Below are positions 22,996-32,814 of a stretch of DNA of 50,363 nucleotides, in pieces (the stretch's first letter is position 1; every line of letters begins with the position of its first letter). Made by a program: the position numbers and the translations under genes. The notes under the pieces are model-generated. The model did not search any database. It was not told the DNA's origin and saw only the letters and a list, made by a program, of their open reading frames with translations. Source of the stretch: an uncultured Lachnospiraceae bacterium (GTDB lineage: Bacteria > Bacillota > Clostridia > Lachnospirales > Lachnospiraceae); NCBI GenBank assembly GCA_910586725.1, contig CAJUJL010000021.1, positions 1 through 50,363 of the forward strand. Reading direction: 5' to 3'.

Positions 22996-23970
22996 ATGGG
23001 AAAAGAAATCAAAACGATAGGCGTATTGACCAGCGGCGGCGATGCCCCCGGAATGAATGCGGCGATTCGGGCGGTTGTGCGTGAGGCGCTGGGAAAAAAG
23101 CTCAAAGTAAAAGGAATCAAAAGAGGGTATGCGGGTCTTTTGGCGGAAGAAATTATTGATATGGAGGCAAGAGACGTATCTGATACAATCCAGCGCGGCG
23201 GAACGATTCTGCAGACGGCGCGGTGCGAAGATTTTACAAGAGAAGACGGACAAAAGCGCGGAGCTTCGATCTGTAAGAAACATAACATCGACGGCATAAT
23301 CGTAATCGGAGGGGACGGATCTTTCCGGGGAGCGCAGAAACTGGCGTCGTTTGGCATCAATACGGTGGGAATACCGGGGACCATTGATTTGGATATAAAT
23401 TGTTCGGAATATACGATCGGGTTTGATACGGCAGTAAACACGGCAATGCAGGCAATTGACAAAGTGCGCGACACCTCAACGTCCCACGAACGCTGCAGCA
23501 TTATAGAAGTTATGGGGCGCGGCGCGGGATATATTGCCCTTTGGACGGGGATTGCCAACGGAGCGGAAGATATTCTTCTGCCGGAAAAATATGATTATGA
23601 CGAACAAAAGCTTGTGAACCACATAATCGAGAACAGAAAACGCGGAAAAAAACATTATATTATCATCAACGCAGAAGGGATCGGTCATTCCGTGAGCATG
23701 GCAAAGCGAATTGAAGCCGCGACGGGAATGGAGACAAGGGCTACCATATTAGGCCACATGCAGCGCGGCGGAAGCCCGACCTGTAAAGACAGGGTATACG
23801 CTTCTATTATGGGCGCGTACGCGGTCAACCTGCTCTGCCAGGGCAAGTCCAATCGTGTGGTGGCTTACCGCAACGGCGATTTTGTAGATTTTGATATTAA
23901 TGAAGCGCTTTCCATGGAGAAAGCAATACCGGAATATCAGTTGGAAGTTGCAAAGAATCTTTCCAATTAA
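22996..23970 (+). CDS. pfkA: ATP-dependent 6-phosphofructokinase
   Basis: AGAGGAGG precedes the ATG. The 324-residue protein has TSGGDAPGMNAAIR (12-25), GGDGSFRGA (about 102-110) as in ATP-dependent enzymes, the catalytic PGTIDLDI (about 124-131) and the MGRGAGYIA and LGHMQRGG loops. It phosphorylates fructose-6-phosphate in glycolysis. It follows dnaE after 70 bp, a common order in Clostridia. Confidence 0.97.
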   Translation: MGKEIKTIGVLTSGGDAPGMNAAIRAVVREALGKKLKVKGIKRGYAGLLAEEIIDMEARDVSDTIQRGGTILQTARCEDFTREDGQKRGASICKKHNIDGIIVIGGDGSFRGAQKLASFGINTVGIPGTIDLDINCSEYTIGFDTAVNTAMQAIDKVRDTSTSHERCSIIEVMGRGAGYIALWTGIANGAEDILLPEKYDYDEQKLVNHIIENRKRGKKHYIIINAEGIGHSVSMAKRIEAATGMETRATILGHMQRGGSPTCKDRVYASIMGAYAVNLLCQGKSNRVVAYRNGDFVDFDINEALSMEKAIPEYQLEVAKNLSN

Positions 23971-23975
23971 TTTTC

Positions 23976-24004
23976 TTGTATTTTAAATACTCATATGATA
24001 TAAT
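23976..24004 (+). promoter_or_regulatory. Promoter of tig
   Basis: TTGTAT (23976-23981), 17 bp, TATAAT (23999-24004), 36 bp before the start codon. Confidence 0.65.
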
Positions 24005-24040
24005 ATTTGAATGACTGCAGCGAAGGAGGAAACAGTTATC

Positions 24041-25330
24041 ATGAGTGTACAGGTAGAAACTTTAGAAAATAATATGGCAAAGCTTACGATTGAAGTGTCT
24101 GAGGATAAGTTAGAGAAAGCATTGCAGGAAGCATATTTAAAACAAAAGAGCATGATTAGCCTTCCGGGATTCCGTAAAGGCAAAGTGCCAAGGAACATGA
24201 TAGAGAAAATGTACGGACCGGAAATTTTTTATGAAGAAGCAGCGAACCAGCTGATTCGTGAGAATTACGGAGCAGCGGCAGACGAGAGCGGAATAGATAT
24301 TGTATCCCGTCCTGTAATTGATATTACTCAGATCGAGAAAGGCAAGCCGTTTGTTTTTACTGCGGAAGTGGCAGTGAAGCCTGAAGTTTCACTTGGAGAA
24401 TACAAGGGCGTTATCGTGGCGAAGGCAGATCTGGATGTGACGGAAGCGGAAATCGACGAGGCAGTTGAAAAAGAAAGAAATCAGAATGCAAGAATGGTTA
24501 CGGTGGAAGACCGCGCGATTGCCGAGGGAGATACCGCGGTAATTGATTATAAGGGGTTTGTCGACGGAGAGCCATTTGCGGGCGGAGAAGCGGAAAATCA
24601 GTCTCTGGAAATCGGTTCACATTCATTCATTGATACATTTGAAGAGCAGCTGATCGGGAAAAACAGCGGAGATGAAGTAGAAGTTCACGTAACTTTCCCG
24701 GATGAATACCATGCGGAGGACCTGGCCGGCAAGCCGGCGGTGTTCCAGGTGAAGATTCATGAAATTAAGACAAAGGAACTGCCGGAACTGGATGATGAAT
24801 TTGCGCAGGACGTTTCCGAGTTTGATACGATGGAAGCGTACCGGCAGAGCGTGAAAGAACGTCTTACGGAAGCCAAGGAAGCCGAAGCAAAACGTTCCAG
24901 AGAAGATGAGGCGATCCGCAAAATTGTAGAGAGTTCTTCGATGGAGATTCCGGACGCCATGACGGATACGCAGGTGGAAGTTATGATAGAGGAGTTTGCG
25001 CAGAGAATTTCACAGCAGGGACTTAGTTTTGAGCAGTATATGCAATTTTCAGGCGTAACGATCGATAAGATGAAAGAACAGGTGAGGCCGGATGCCGTTA
25101 GCCGTATTCAGTGCAGCCTGGTATTGGAAAAAATTGCTGAAGTAGAAAAGATAGAGGTGTCTGACGACGACATAAAAGCAGAAGCTGAGAAGATGGCGGC
25201 TGCATACGGCATGGAAGCTGATAAAATATTAGAAATGATGGGCGATTCCGAGAAAGAATCGATGAAAAAAGATATTGCAGTTCAAAAGGCCGTTACATTG
25301 GTTATGGACAATGTAAAAGAGAGTGAATAG
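24041..25330 (+). CDS. tig: Trigger factor
   Basis: The start is ATG 24041 behind AAGGAGG (24024-24030); an ATG at 24011 is within seven bases of the -10 box. The 429-residue protein has the ribosome-binding domain with the GFRKGKVPR signature (about 44-52), the FKBP PPIase domain (about 150-245, IDYKGFVDGEPFAGGEAEN) and the helical chaperone domain. It binds nascent chains at the ribosome exit. It is followed by clpP and clpX, the standard folding/degradation cluster. Confidence 0.97.
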   Translation: MSVQVETLENNMAKLTIEVSEDKLEKALQEAYLKQKSMISLPGFRKGKVPRNMIEKMYGPEIFYEEAANQLIRENYGAAADESGIDIVSRPVIDITQIEKGKPFVFTAEVAVKPEVSLGEYKGVIVAKADLDVTEAEIDEAVEKERNQNARMVTVEDRAIAEGDTAVIDYKGFVDGEPFAGGEAENQSLEIGSHSFIDTFEEQLIGKNSGDEVEVHVTFPDEYHAEDLAGKPAVFQVKIHEIKTKELPELDDEFAQDVSEFDTMEAYRQSVKERLTEAKEAEAKRSREDEAIRKIVESSSMEIPDAMTDTQVEVMIEEFAQRISQQGLSFEQYMQFSGVTIDKMKEQVRPDAVSRIQCSLVLEKIAEVEKIEVSDDDIKAEAEKMAAAYGMEADKILEMMGDSEKESMKKDIAVQKAVTLVMDNVKESE

Positions 25331-25357
25331 TCAAGAGCAAGAAATAAAAGTGAAAAA

Positions 25358-25380
25358 GGCCGGCTCTGAAAGAGCCGGTC
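25358..25380 (+). terminator. Hairpin between tig and clpP
   Basis: CCGGCTC (25360-25366), loop TGAAA, GAGCCGG (25372-25378). No T run follows, so this is either a weak terminator or an RNA-processing or stability hairpin inside the operon. Confidence 0.45.
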
Positions 25381-25403
25381 ATTTATAATGAGGAGGCGAA
25401 TAT

Positions 25404-25991
25404 ATGAGCTTAGTACCTTATGTCATTGAACAAACCAGCAGAGGCGAACGCAGTTATGATATTTATTCCCGTCTGTTAAAAGACAGAATTATTTTTTTAG
25501 GAGAAGAGGTAAACGAAACAACGGCAAGTTTAACGGTTGCGCAGCTTTTGTTTCTTGAGTCGGAAGATCCGGGAAAAGATATTCAATTGTATATCAATTC
25601 TCCGGGAGGCGTTGTGACTGCGGGGCTTGCAATTTATGATACCATGCAGTATATTAAATGTGACGTATCTACAATCTGTATCGGACTGGCTGCCAGCATG
25701 GGGGCATTTTTACTGGCCGGAGGCGCCAAAGGAAAGAGAATGGCGCTGCCCAATGCGGAAATCATGATTCATCAGCCTTCCGGAGGCGCGAGAGGACAGG
25801 CGACGGAAATTGAAATTGCGGCGGAAAATATTTTAAAGACCAAAAAACGCCTGAATCAGATTCTTGCGGAAAATACCGGAAAGCCGTATGATACCATAGC
25901 TGCGGACACGGAAAGAGATCATTATCTTTCCGCGCAGGAAGCAAAGGAATATGGATTAATTGATCTCGTCATTACCAATCGTGAAAAATAA
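25404..25991 (+). CDS. clpP: ATP-dependent Clp protease proteolytic subunit
   Basis: AGGAGG precedes the ATG. The 195-residue serine protease has the triad Ser98 (GLAASMGAF), His123 (MIHQPSGGARGQ) and Asp172 (TERDHYLSA). It forms the tetradecameric chamber that degrades substrates fed by ClpX, encoded 24 bp downstream. There is a short propeptide-like N-terminus, MSLVPYV. Confidence 0.98.
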   Translation: MSLVPYVIEQTSRGERSYDIYSRLLKDRIIFLGEEVNETTASLTVAQLLFLESEDPGKDIQLYINSPGGVVTAGLAIYDTMQYIKCDVSTICIGLAASMGAFLLAGGAKGKRMALPNAEIMIHQPSGGARGQATEIEIAAENILKTKKRLNQILAENTGKPYDTIAADTERDHYLSAQEAKEYGLIDLVITNREK

Positions 25992-26015
25992 AATATAATT
26001 TAGCGGAGTATAATT

Positions 26016-27311
26016 ATGGCAGGAAGAAATTCGATCGGCGGAGGAGACAGAATCCGCTGCTCCTTCTGCGGAAGATCCCAGGAACAGGTCAGAAAGCTGA
26101 TTGCCGGGCCAAGCGGAAGCGGAGCGTTTATTTGTGATGAATGCGTAGATATTTGTACGGAGATTATTGAAGAGGAACTGGAAGAAGAGGACGGATTAGA
26201 AAGTTCGACTTCGGATCAGGAGATTAATTTGTTAAAACCGGAAGAGATGAAAGCTTTTCTGGATGAATATGTAATCGGTCAGGACAATGCCAAAAAAGTG
26301 TTGTCGGTAGCGGTTTATAACCATTATAAGAAGATACTTGCAGGGCAGGAGCTGGATGTGGAACTGCAGAAAAGCAATATTTTAATGCTTGGGCCTACCG
26401 GTTCCGGCAAAACGTATCTGGCGCAGACGCTGGCAAGAGTGCTGAACGTGCCGTTTGCAATTGCAGACGCCACCACGCTGACTGAGGCAGGGTATGTTGG
26501 CGAAGACGTGGAAAACATTCTTCTTAAAATTATTCAGGCGGCGGATTACAACATTGAGCGCGCACAGCGCGGAATTATTTATGTAGACGAAATTGATAAG
26601 ATTACCAAGAAGTCGGAAAATGTTTCGATTACCAGAGACGTATCCGGTGAAGGCGTTCAGCAGGCGCTGCTGAAAATATTAGAAGGCACGATGGCTTCCG
26701 TGCCGCCCCAGGGCGGGAGAAAGCATCCCCAGCAGGAGCTGATTCAAATTGACACTTCCAATATTCTGTTTATCTGTGGCGGAGCGTTTGACGGCCTTGA
26801 GAAGATTATTGAGAAGCGTATGGATCAGAAATCGATTGGATTTAATGCAGTTGTCAAAGAAAAGAAAGAAGTGAATATGGGAGAAGTATTCAAACGCGCC
26901 ATGCCTCAGGATTTTATCAAGTTTGGATTGATTCCTGAATTTGTCGGCCGCGTGCCGGTTACCGTGTCTTTGGATTCACTGGATAAAGACGCTTTGGTGC
27001 GGATACTGACAGAACCGAAAAATTCACTGGTCAAACAATACAGAAAACTTCTGGAATTGGACGGCGTGGAACTGCATTTTGATAAAAACGCGATTGAAGC
27101 GATTGCGGAAAAAGCATTGGAGAGACAGACGGGAGCCAGAGGACTGCGTGCAATTATGGAAAATGTCATGATGGATCTGATGTACACGATTCCTTCTGAC
27201 GAAACGATTACAGAATGCACCATCAGCAGAAAAATGGTAGAAGAAAAGGAGTATATAGACTCGATTGACGAAAGAAAAGAAGAGCGATTATTGGAATCAA
27301 AGAGCGCATAA
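26016..27311 (+). CDS. clpX: Clp protease ATP-binding subunit ClpX
   Basis: The 431-residue AAA+ unfoldase has the N-terminal four-Cys zinc-binding domain (CSFCGRSQ, CDECVDIC; about 12-47), Walker A GPTGSGKT (about 126-133), Walker B IIYVDEIDK and the arginine-finger and sensor regions. The IGF-type ClpP-binding loop region is near IGFNAV. It unfolds tagged proteins for ClpP. A terminator follows. Confidence 0.97.
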   Translation: MAGRNSIGGGDRIRCSFCGRSQEQVRKLIAGPSGSGAFICDECVDICTEIIEEELEEEDGLESSTSDQEINLLKPEEMKAFLDEYVIGQDNAKKVLSVAVYNHYKKILAGQELDVELQKSNILMLGPTGSGKTYLAQTLARVLNVPFAIADATTLTEAGYVGEDVENILLKIIQAADYNIERAQRGIIYVDEIDKITKKSENVSITRDVSGEGVQQALLKILEGTMASVPPQGGRKHPQQELIQIDTSNILFICGGAFDGLEKIIEKRMDQKSIGFNAVVKEKKEVNMGEVFKRAMPQDFIKFGLIPEFVGRVPVTVSLDSLDKDALVRILTEPKNSLVKQYRKLLELDGVELHFDKNAIEAIAEKALERQTGARGLRAIMENVMMDLMYTIPSDETITECTISRKMVEEKEYIDSIDERKEERLLESKSA

Positions 27312-27334
27312 GCTGTAGTTGATTTACAGGGGGA

Positions 27335-27376
27335 GCTGCCGCAGTAATGGGACTTAGGTTACTGACGGCGGCTTTT
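27335..27376 (+). terminator. clpX terminator
   Basis: GCTGCCG (27335-27341) and AGTAA (27343-27347) pair with TTACT (27359-27363) and CGGCGGC (27366-27372), with a small bulge, followed by TTTT. It lies between clpX and lon and may be leaky, as no clear lon promoter is seen. Confidence 0.65.
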
Positions 27377-27404
27377 ATCATCAATATCGGAAAGGAGACA
27401 TAAT

Positions 27405-29729
27405 TTGAGCGATACAATTTGGACAATGCCGGCCGTGGCGTTAAGAGGCATGACAATTCTGCCGGGTATGGTAGCGCATTTTGACATTAGCAGGGAAAGG
27501 TCTGTAAAGGCGGTGGAAGAGGCAATGATGGGAGATCAGAATATATTTCTGGTCACGCAGAAAAATGTCGAAGTCAATGATCCGCAGATCGATGATTTGT
27601 ACCGGGTTGGACTGGTTGCTAAAATCAAACAAGTCATTAAAATGCGCAATGGCATCATACGAATTCTCGTGGAAGGAGAAAGAAGGGCGGAGCTTTCGGG
27701 TCTGCTTGAAAATATGCCGTATTTGATGGCGGAAGGAATGTATTTTGAAGAAGACCAGGAATTGTATTCAGAAGAAGCCAAAGAGGGAATGCGCCGGGCC
27801 GTTTTGGAAGCTTACGGGCGTTATGCCGCATTAAACCCCAAAATGGATAAGGATTTTATGCGTCAGGCGTCAGAAACAAAAGAAGCGGAAAAGATGATGG
27901 ACATTATTGCAAACAACATTCCTGTCTATTATGAAATAAAACAGAAATATCTGGAGGCAGTTACATTAGACGAGCGTTACGCCGTGCTTATGGAAATACT
28001 GATTCGTGAGATTAATGTGATTTCCATCAAAAATGAATTTCAGGCCAAAGTCAAAGAGAAGGTGGATAAGAATCAGAAAGAATATCTGCTGCGCGAACAG
28101 ATGAAAGTGATCCGGGAAGAGCTGGGAGAAGACAATACGGAGTCGGACGCGGATCTCTTTGTGCGGAAACTGAAAAAACTAAACGCCTGCAAAGAGGTCA
28201 AAGAGAAGATTCAAAAAGAGATTGACCGTTTTAAAAACATTAGCTCCAGTTCTTCTGAGAGCGCGGTTGCGCGGGGGTATATTGAGACATTACTGGAATT
28301 GCCGTGGGATCAGGCGTCCAAAGACAACGAAGATTTAAAAAACGCGGCAAAAGTTCTGGATGACGACCATTACGGACTGGAGAAGGTAAAAGAACGCATG
28401 TTTGAATTTCTCGCCGTACGGAATTTGACAAACAGAGGGGAAAGTCCGATTATCTGTCTGGTCGGGCCGCCGGGAACCGGTAAGACAAGCATTGCAAAAT
28501 CAGTGGCAAAGGCTTTGGATAAGGAATACGTGCGCATCTGCCTGGGAGGCGTTCGGGATGAAGCGGAAATCAGGGGACACAGAAGAACGTATGTAGGAGC
28601 GATGCCGGGAAGAATTGTTTCCGGACTGCGTATGGCGGGTGTCAAAAATCCCCTGATGCTGCTGGATGAAATTGATAAGGTCAGCAGTGATTACAAAGGG
28701 GATACTTCATCTGCGCTTTTAGAGGTTTTGGATTCCGAGCAGAATGAAAAATTCAGGGATCATTATGTGGAGATTCCCATTGATTTGTCAGAGGTCTTAT
28801 TTATTGCCACGGCAAATTCCATACAGAGCATACCAAGGCCTCTTTTAGACCGTATGGAACTGATTGAAATCGGCAGCTATACGGAGAATGAAAAAATGCA
28901 TATTGCCATGGAGCATCTGGTGCGTAAGCAGACAAAGAAAAACGGCCTCAAAAAAAGCCAGTTTACGATTGGCAAAGAAGCGCTTTCCATGGTAATCCGC
29001 GGCTATACAAAAGAAGCGGGCGTTCGTGGGCTGGAGCGTAAAATCGGAGAAATCTGCAGAAAAGCCGCAAGGATGATTTATGATGGCGATAAGAAAAAGG
29101 TAAGTGTGACCAAAAAGAATCTAAGCCAGTTTTTGGGAAAAGAAAAGTATTCTTTTGATAAAGCAAATCAAACCGATGAGATCGGAATCGTACGCGGGCT
29201 TGCGTGGACAAGCGTGGGCGGCGATACGTTGGAAATTGAAGTGAACGTGATGCCGGGCAAAGGCGAATTTAAGCTTACAGGGCAGCTTGGGGATGTTATG
29301 AAGGAATCTGCGCAGGCTGGGATCAGTTATATTCGTTCCGTCAGCAAAGAATTTAAGATTTCCAAAGAGTTTTTTAAAGAAAACGATATTCATATACACA
29401 TTCCGGAAGGGGCGGTACCCAAAGACGGTCCGTCGGCCGGAATTACGATGGCAACGGCTATGCTTTCTGCCATAACCAAACGAAAAGTGCGCGCGGATGT
29501 GGCAATGACGGGAGAAATTACGCTGCGCGGCCGTGTGCTTGCAATCGGAGGTCTGAAAGAGAAAACGCTGGCGGCCAAAAATGCCGGCATTAAAACCGTC
29601 TGCGTTCCAAAAGAAAACGAAAAGGACATGGAAGAAATAGCGGATGAAATCAAACAGGGGCTTACGATCGTATATGTAGACACAATGAAAGATGTGTTGA
29701 AGACGGCATTTGTGCAGGAGGATAGATAA
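27405..29729 (+). CDS. lon: ATP-dependent protease Lon (LonA type)
   Basis: It starts at TTG 27405 with AAAGGAG seven bases before it. The 774-residue protein has the LonA N-domain (about 8-200), a coiled stretch, the AAA+ module with Walker A GPPGTGKT (354-361) and Walker B LMLLDEIDK, and a C-terminal protease domain with Ser677 in PKDGPSAG and the Lys about 43 residues later in GGLKEK. It degrades damaged and regulatory proteins in the cytosol. It is followed by yihA with a one-base gap, as in many Firmicutes. Confidence 0.97.
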   Translation: MSDTIWTMPAVALRGMTILPGMVAHFDISRERSVKAVEEAMMGDQNIFLVTQKNVEVNDPQIDDLYRVGLVAKIKQVIKMRNGIIRILVEGERRAELSGLLENMPYLMAEGMYFEEDQELYSEEAKEGMRRAVLEAYGRYAALNPKMDKDFMRQASETKEAEKMMDIIANNIPVYYEIKQKYLEAVTLDERYAVLMEILIREINVISIKNEFQAKVKEKVDKNQKEYLLREQMKVIREELGEDNTESDADLFVRKLKKLNACKEVKEKIQKEIDRFKNISSSSSESAVARGYIETLLELPWDQASKDNEDLKNAAKVLDDDHYGLEKVKERMFEFLAVRNLTNRGESPIICLVGPPGTGKTSIAKSVAKALDKEYVRICLGGVRDEAEIRGHRRTYVGAMPGRIVSGLRMAGVKNPLMLLDEIDKVSSDYKGDTSSALLEVLDSEQNEKFRDHYVEIPIDLSEVLFIATANSIQSIPRPLLDRMELIEIGSYTENEKMHIAMEHLVRKQTKKNGLKKSQFTIGKEALSMVIRGYTKEAGVRGLERKIGEICRKAARMIYDGDKKKVSVTKKNLSQFLGKEKYSFDKANQTDEIGIVRGLAWTSVGGDTLEIEVNVMPGKGEFKLTGQLGDVMKESAQAGISYIRSVSKEFKISKEFFKENDIHIHIPEGAVPKDGPSAGITMATAMLSAITKRKVRADVAMTGEITLRGRVLAIGGLKEKTLAAKNAGIKTVCVPKENEKDMEEIADEIKQGLTIVYVDTMKDVLKTAFVQEDR

Positions 29730-29730
29730 A

Positions 29731-30312
29731 ATGGTAATGAAGCATGTGGAATTGGAAACAGTCTGCGGCGTAACAAGCGCGCTGCCGGAGAATATTTTGC
29801 CGGAGGTTGCGTTTGCCGGAAAATCAAATGTGGGCAAATCTTCTTTGATTAATACATTGATGAATCGAAAATCTCTGGCGAGAACTTCGTCGCAGCCGGG
29901 AAAGACGCAGACGATTAATTTTTATAATATCAACGGCGCGGTGTATTTTGTGGATCTGCCCGGATATGGATATGCGAAGATTACAGAGTCGGAAAAACGC
30001 AAGTGGGGCGTAATGGTGGAAAATTATCTGCACCGTTCCAGACAGCTTAAGACGGTTTTTCTTTTAATTGACATTCGCCACGATCCTTCCAACAACGATA
30101 AAATGATGTACGACTGGATTGTGCACCAGGGATATGAGCCGGTCGTTATTGCGACCAAGCTGGATAAAATCAAGCGCAGCCAGGTGCAGAAACATCTGAA
30201 AGCCGTGCGTACCGGATTAAATCTAAAACCGGAATCGCTGGTATTTCCCTTTTCCGCATTGACAAAACAGGGAAGGGATGAAATTTTAGAATATGTGGAA
30301 TCGCTGTTATGA
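29731..30312 (+). CDS. yihA: Ribosome biogenesis GTPase YihA/YsxC (EngB)
   Basis: ATG 29731 lies nine bases after AGGAGG. The 193-residue protein has a single Era-type GTPase domain: GKSNVGKSSL (about 30-39), the ARTSSQPGKTQTINF switch I, DLPGYGYAK (about 74-82) and TKLDKI (about 144-149). It helps assemble the 50S subunit. Its end overlaps the start of the zinc-binding protein gene by four bases, so ribosome assembly and metal uptake genes are coupled here. Confidence 0.96.
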   Translation: MVMKHVELETVCGVTSALPENILPEVAFAGKSNVGKSSLINTLMNRKSLARTSSQPGKTQTINFYNINGAVYFVDLPGYGYAKITESEKRKWGVMVENYLHRSRQLKTVFLLIDIRHDPSNNDKMMYDWIVHQGYEPVVIATKLDKIKRSQVQKHLKAVRTGLNLKPESLVFPFSALTKQGRDEILEYVESLL

Positions 30313-31199
30313 AACAGAAATACTATTTTACGGCGGCTCTGCTGTGCGCAGTTTCCCTGTGCGCCTGGCTTTTTGTCACAGTTTACAACAACAGCCATAA
30401 GGAATCGAAAAGAGAACAGATCACGGTGGTGACTTCCTTTTATCCGGTGTATATCGCTGCATTGAATGTTGCGAGAGACTGCGGCGGGATTGAGGTTTTC
30501 AACTTAAGCGAGCCGCAGACGGGATGTCTGCACGATTTTCAATTGACGCCGGAGGATATGAAATTGATTTCCAGGGCAGATGTTTTTTTGGTCAACGGAG
30601 GGGGCATGGAATCTTTTTTGGGCGACGTTACAGAGCAGTACCCGGATCTTGCGCTGTTTGAGACGACAGAGGGGCTTAGGATGCCGGATGAGAATGCCCA
30701 TGTGTGGATGAGCGTTTCCCGTTACCGTGGCCAGGTGAATTTTATCGCCGAGAGGCTATGTGAAATTTCACCGGAACACGCGCAGGAATTACAGGCAAAT
30801 GCCAGAGCATATGACTCAAAACTTGCAGAATTGGAAGCGCAGCAGGAAGAAATTTTAGAAAAGGCCAAAGGCAGGAAAATCATATCTTTTCACGACGCGT
30901 ATGCATATGTTGCAGACGATTACGGTCTGGTGACGGAATATTCCATTAACCTGGATGAGGAGCGCCAAACGGGCGCGAAAGAGGCGGCGGATGTTCTTTC
31001 GGCCGTCAGGGACGGGGAGACGAATCTGATCTTTGCAGAAGAACAATACGGAAGAGAGCTTGCGGAAACGGTCGAAAAAGAAGCAGATGTAAATGTTTAT
31101 TATCTGGATACCCTGGTGAGAGGAGCAGATGAAAAAGACAGTTATCTCGACGGTATGCAGAAAAACATCAATATTTTAAAAACAGCGTTTGGAGTATAA
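30309..31199 (+). CDS. Zinc/manganese-type ABC transporter substrate-binding protein
   Basis: The 296-residue protein has an N-terminal hydrophobic segment (about 5-26) and an A-1 cluster fold: VVTSFYPVY (about 41-49), candidate metal ligands in CLHDFQL (His near 75), NAHVWMS (His near 135) and SFHDAY (His near 195). The His-rich loop of ZnuA is absent. No proper lipobox is seen (the Cys residues follow Leu), so it may be held by its N-terminal helix or an atypical lipobox. With the ATPase and permease that follow it forms a metal importer, most probably for zinc. Confidence 0.85.
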   Translation: MKQKYYFTAALLCAVSLCAWLFVTVYNNSHKESKREQITVVTSFYPVYIAALNVARDCGGIEVFNLSEPQTGCLHDFQLTPEDMKLISRADVFLVNGGGMESFLGDVTEQYPDLALFETTEGLRMPDENAHVWMSVSRYRGQVNFIAERLCEISPEHAQELQANARAYDSKLAELEAQQEEILEKAKGRKIISFHDAYAYVADDYGLVTEYSINLDEERQTGAKEAADVLSAVRDGETNLIFAEEQYGRELAETVEKEADVNVYYLDTLVRGADEKDSYLDGMQKNINILKTAFGV

Positions 31200-31200
31200 C

Positions 31201-31989
31201 ATGAAAAAGATGATTCAGCCCTGCGGGCTTCACTGTATCAAAGTAAATCATTTGGGCGTTGCCATCGGCGGGCAGACAATTTTAGAAGACATCAATCTGC
31301 ATATTCACTGCGGAAGCCTAAATGTCATTATCGGCAAAAACGGCGCCGGTAAATCGACGCTGATCAGGGCCATACTGGATGATATTCCGCATGAGGGCAA
31401 GATTGAATTTAAGGACCGTGAGAACGGAAAAATCCAGAAATTAAAAATCGGTTATGTCCCGCAGACCATCAATATAGAAAAAAACACGCCGGTAAGCGTC
31501 TATGATTTGATTGCGAGCTATCAGTGCCGCATTCCGGTTTTCTTAAAAAAGAGCAGAAAAATGGAGGCAGAGATCCGAAAAGCGCTGGAAGTGTTTGAAG
31601 CGAAAGATCTGATTGACAAGCAGGTCTGCAATCTTTCCGGAGGCGAACTGCAAAGAGCGCTTTTGGCAATGGCGATCATGAATGAGCCGAATCTGCTGCT
31701 TTTGGACGAGCCGGTTTCCGGCGTGGACCAAAACGGAATGGAATTGTTTTACCGGACGATGGATTATTTGAAGAAAAACTTTGATCTGTCGATTATTCTG
31801 ATTTCCCATGACCTGGATTATGTGGTAAAATATGCAGATAAGGTTATATTGATGGATAAGACGGTTTTAAAAGAGGGATCGGCAAAAGAAGTATTTGCAA
31901 GTGAAGAATTTCATGCGGTATTTGGAGCGGAAGAGCTTCCCGAATATGCAAAAGGCGGACGGGAAAAGAATCGTACGCCGGATTTTTAG
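31201..31989 (+). CDS. Metal ABC transporter ATP-binding protein (ZnuC-like)
   Basis: The start ATG 31201 is eight bases after GGAG; an ATG at 31189 is closer to the previous gene's codons and lacks a site. The 262-residue ATPase has Walker A GKNGAGKST (about 46-54), signature LSGGELQRA (about 143-151), Walker B LLLLDEP and the H-loop ISHDLDYV. It powers import of the metal captured by the binding protein upstream. Confidence 0.93.
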   Translation: MKKMIQPCGLHCIKVNHLGVAIGGQTILEDINLHIHCGSLNVIIGKNGAGKSTLIRAILDDIPHEGKIEFKDRENGKIQKLKIGYVPQTINIEKNTPVSVYDLIASYQCRIPVFLKKSRKMEAEIRKALEVFEAKDLIDKQVCNLSGGELQRALLAMAIMNEPNLLLLDEPVSGVDQNGMELFYRTMDYLKKNFDLSIILISHDLDYVVKYADKVILMDKTVLKEGSAKEVFASEEFHAVFGAEELPEYAKGGREKNRTPDF

Positions 31990-32003
31990 GAGGGATTAGC
32001 GTT

Positions 32004-32801
32004 ATGTTGGAATATGGGTTTATGCGTAATGCGATATTTGCCGTATTAATTATTACGCCTCTGTTTGGGATGCTTGGGACTACGATTATCAGCAGGAAAA
32101 TGGCGTTTTTTTCAGATGCGCTTGGGCATTCGGCATTGACGGGGATTGCGGTTGGGATTGTGTTCGGCATTTCGGATACGAATCTTTCCATGGTATTGTT
32201 TGCGGCGGCTTTTGCCCTGCTTTTAAACTATATCAGCAGCAGAAGCGGGACGTCTGCGGATACGATTATTTCCGTTTTTTCTTCCTGCAGTGTGGCGGTC
32301 GGGCTTGCCATATTGTCCAGAGGAGGAAATTTCAGCAGATATTCTTCGCTTCTGGTAGGAGATATTTTGAGCATATCGCAGCGCGAGATTTTATATCTGC
32401 TGGTTTTGTTTGTAGTTACGTTTGTATTTTATGTTGTCTGTTTTAACAGGTTAAGCGCCGCCGGCATTCACCGGACTCTGGCGGCCAGCAGACAGATTCC
32501 CGTCTCTCTGCTGGAAAATCTTTTTGCGGTGGTTACGGCGCTTATCGTAACGCTGTCTATCAAATGGGTAGGGATTTTGATTATCAATGCCCTGCTGATT
32601 CTGCCCGCGGCAGCGAGCAGAAATATTTCGGAAAACTTAAGGGAATACCATTTCTTTTCCGTATTGTTTTCTGTGTTTTCCGGTATAACGGGGTTGTTTG
32701 TCTCTTATTACATCAATGTTGCGACGGGGCCGGCCATTGTGATTGTCGCATCCGTTCTTTATTTTGCAACGTACCTGTATGGGAGAATGAATCAAAGATA
32801 A
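32004..32801 (+). CDS. Metal ABC transporter permease (ZnuB-like)
   Basis: TAGGAGG precedes the ATG. The 265-residue protein is polytopic, with about eight membrane segments, and has the ABC-3 family features: FFSDALGHSALTGIAVG near 37-53 and KWVGILIINALLILPAAASRNIS near 189-211. It completes the importer encoded by the previous two genes. No Zur box was recognised, and the operon seems to be read from upstream of lon or yihA. Confidence 0.93.
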   Translation: MLEYGFMRNAIFAVLIITPLFGMLGTTIISRKMAFFSDALGHSALTGIAVGIVFGISDTNLSMVLFAAAFALLLNYISSRSGTSADTIISVFSSCSVAVGLAILSRGGNFSRYSSLLVGDILSISQREILYLLVLFVVTFVFYVVCFNRLSAAGIHRTLAASRQIPVSLLENLFAVVTALIVTLSIKWVGILIINALLILPAAASRNISENLREYHFFSVLFSVFSGITGLFVSYYINVATGPAIVIVASVLYFATYLYGRMNQR

Positions 32802-32814
32802 AAAGGAGAAAAAA

